Part shown: piece by piece, positions 6,242 through 6,720 of the stretch
Layout of the letters: each line of letters opens with the position of its first letter
Numbering within the stretch: position 1 is the stretch's first letter
NCBI GenBank assembly: GCA_037141235.1
Contig: JBAXCY010000157.1
Coordinates: forward strand, 1-6,720
DNA from: Bog-756 sp037141235
GTDB taxonomy: Bacteria > Actinomycetota > Acidimicrobiia > Acidimicrobiales > RAAP-2
Length of the DNA stretch: 6,720 nucleotides
Reading direction: 5' to 3'
Made by a program: the position numbers and the translations under genes
Notes under the pieces: model-generated
Told to the model about the DNA's origin: nothing
What the model saw: the letters and a program-made list of their open reading frames with translations, nothing else
Database searches by the model: none

Positions 6242-6720
6242 ATGAGATACCGACCATCAGCCATCGATTCACATCCGAGGTCCCCCGACGATCAGGGACT
6301 CTCGCTCTTGGTGGTCGCCTTCGGGCTGATCATCACCGCCCTGCTCGTGCTGTGGGTGGCCAAGGCCACCCTGTCGTCCGGGTCGGGGTCCCCGTCGAAC
6401 AGCCCGGACCGACCAGCATCAGCCGCCGATGCCATTCAGGCTCAGCAGAACCTGTCCACCGCGTTTACCTCGGTTCGCCTAGCCGCGGCCGGCGGCCAGG
6501 CCGCACCAGACGCGTCCGCGCTGCAGGCCGCCGACCCGGCACTGACCTTCACCTCGGGAGCGTCCACAGGCCCAGGCACGATCAGCGTGGCGACCACCAC
6601 CGATGGGACTGGTGCGGCGTTGGCGGCCCGGTCGAGCAACGCGACCTGTTGGATCATGTGGTGGTCACCGACCGGAGGCACCTGGTTCGGCGCCCAGACC
6701 GGACAGGCCTCGTGCACGGC
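6242..6720 (+). CDS. Pilin-like (type IV pilin / pseudopilin-type) membrane-anchored protein, partial
   Basis: This frame is open from ATG 6242 to the window end (159 codons and two bases). A strong GGGGAG (6230-6235) lies six bases before the ATG. A polar leader ends in SPDDQG (14-19), followed by a roughly 20-residue hydrophobic segment (LSLLVVAFGLIITALLVLWV, 20-39), then a Ser/Pro-rich stretch and a helix-like AADAIQAQQNLSTAFTSVRL (61-80). The second half (LTFTSGASTGPGTISVATTT, 101-120; SSNATCWIMWW; QASCT) resembles the C-terminal beta region of pilin-like proteins, including two cysteines (C136 and C158) that probably form the closing disulfide. The G/L junction with a polar leader fits prepilin peptidase processing, but +1 is Leu and the usual Glu at +5 is Val24. 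A minor-pilin role or a plain single-span secreted-domain protein are both possible. The stop is probably only a few codons beyond the window. Confidence 0.6.
   Translation, partial: MRYRPSAIDSHPRSPDDQGLSLLVVAFGLIITALLVLWVAKATLSSGSGSPSNSPDRPASAADAIQAQQNLSTAFTSVRLAAAGGQAAPDASALQAADPALTFTSGASTGPGTISVATTTDGTGAALAARSSNATCWIMWWSPTGGTWFGAQTGQASCT

Overview
The window comes from a high-GC bacterium, most probably an actinomycete-type (Actinomycetota) genome. The evidence is pervasive G/C at third codon positions, two enzymes of families that in actinobacteria often use the deazaflavin F420 (a PPOX-class oxidoreductase and a luciferase-like monooxygenase), a metal-binding lipoprotein of a type I associate with actinobacteria, and a SigA-like TAnnnT promoter that appears to drive a leaderless gene. 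The exact lineage cannot be fixed from the sequence; Acidimicrobiia would be my guess, and it is only an inference.

Layout: (1) positions 1-1634, minus strand: two genes of a high-affinity Zn (or Mn) ABC importer, a solute-binding lipoprotein (znuA-like) followed with an 8-bp overlap by its ATPase (znuC-like, cut by the window edge). The permease is expected just outside the window, beyond base 1. (2) 1635-1906: a 272-bp divergent intergenic region. It holds a Zur-box-like palindrome lying over the promoter of the importer, and a triplet of TTGCYCA repeats with a 15-bp period upstream of the next gene. (3) 1907-3736, plus strand: a large secreted phospholipase C / acid phosphatase family enzyme with a signal peptide, a Ser/Thr/Pro linker, four short cysteine loops and a C-terminal Ig-like domain. 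(4) 3823-4695, minus: endonuclease IV (nfo), convergent with the phospholipase. (5) 4851-5258, plus: a small PPOX-class (probably F420-dependent) flavin/deazaflavin oxidoreductase. (6) 5290-6126, minus: a luciferase-like monooxygenase, convergent with the PPOX gene across a GC-rich hairpin. (7) 6242 to the window end, plus: a membrane-anchored pilin-like protein that lacks the usual Glu+5 and is missing its extreme C-terminus here.

Apart from the importer pair, the genes alternate in strand and are probably single transcription units rather than one pathway. The best-supported regulatory idea is zinc-dependent repression of the importer by Zur. I see no mobile element, CRISPR array, RNA gene or clear novel multi-gene system. 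No gene-free stretch exceeds 300 bases.
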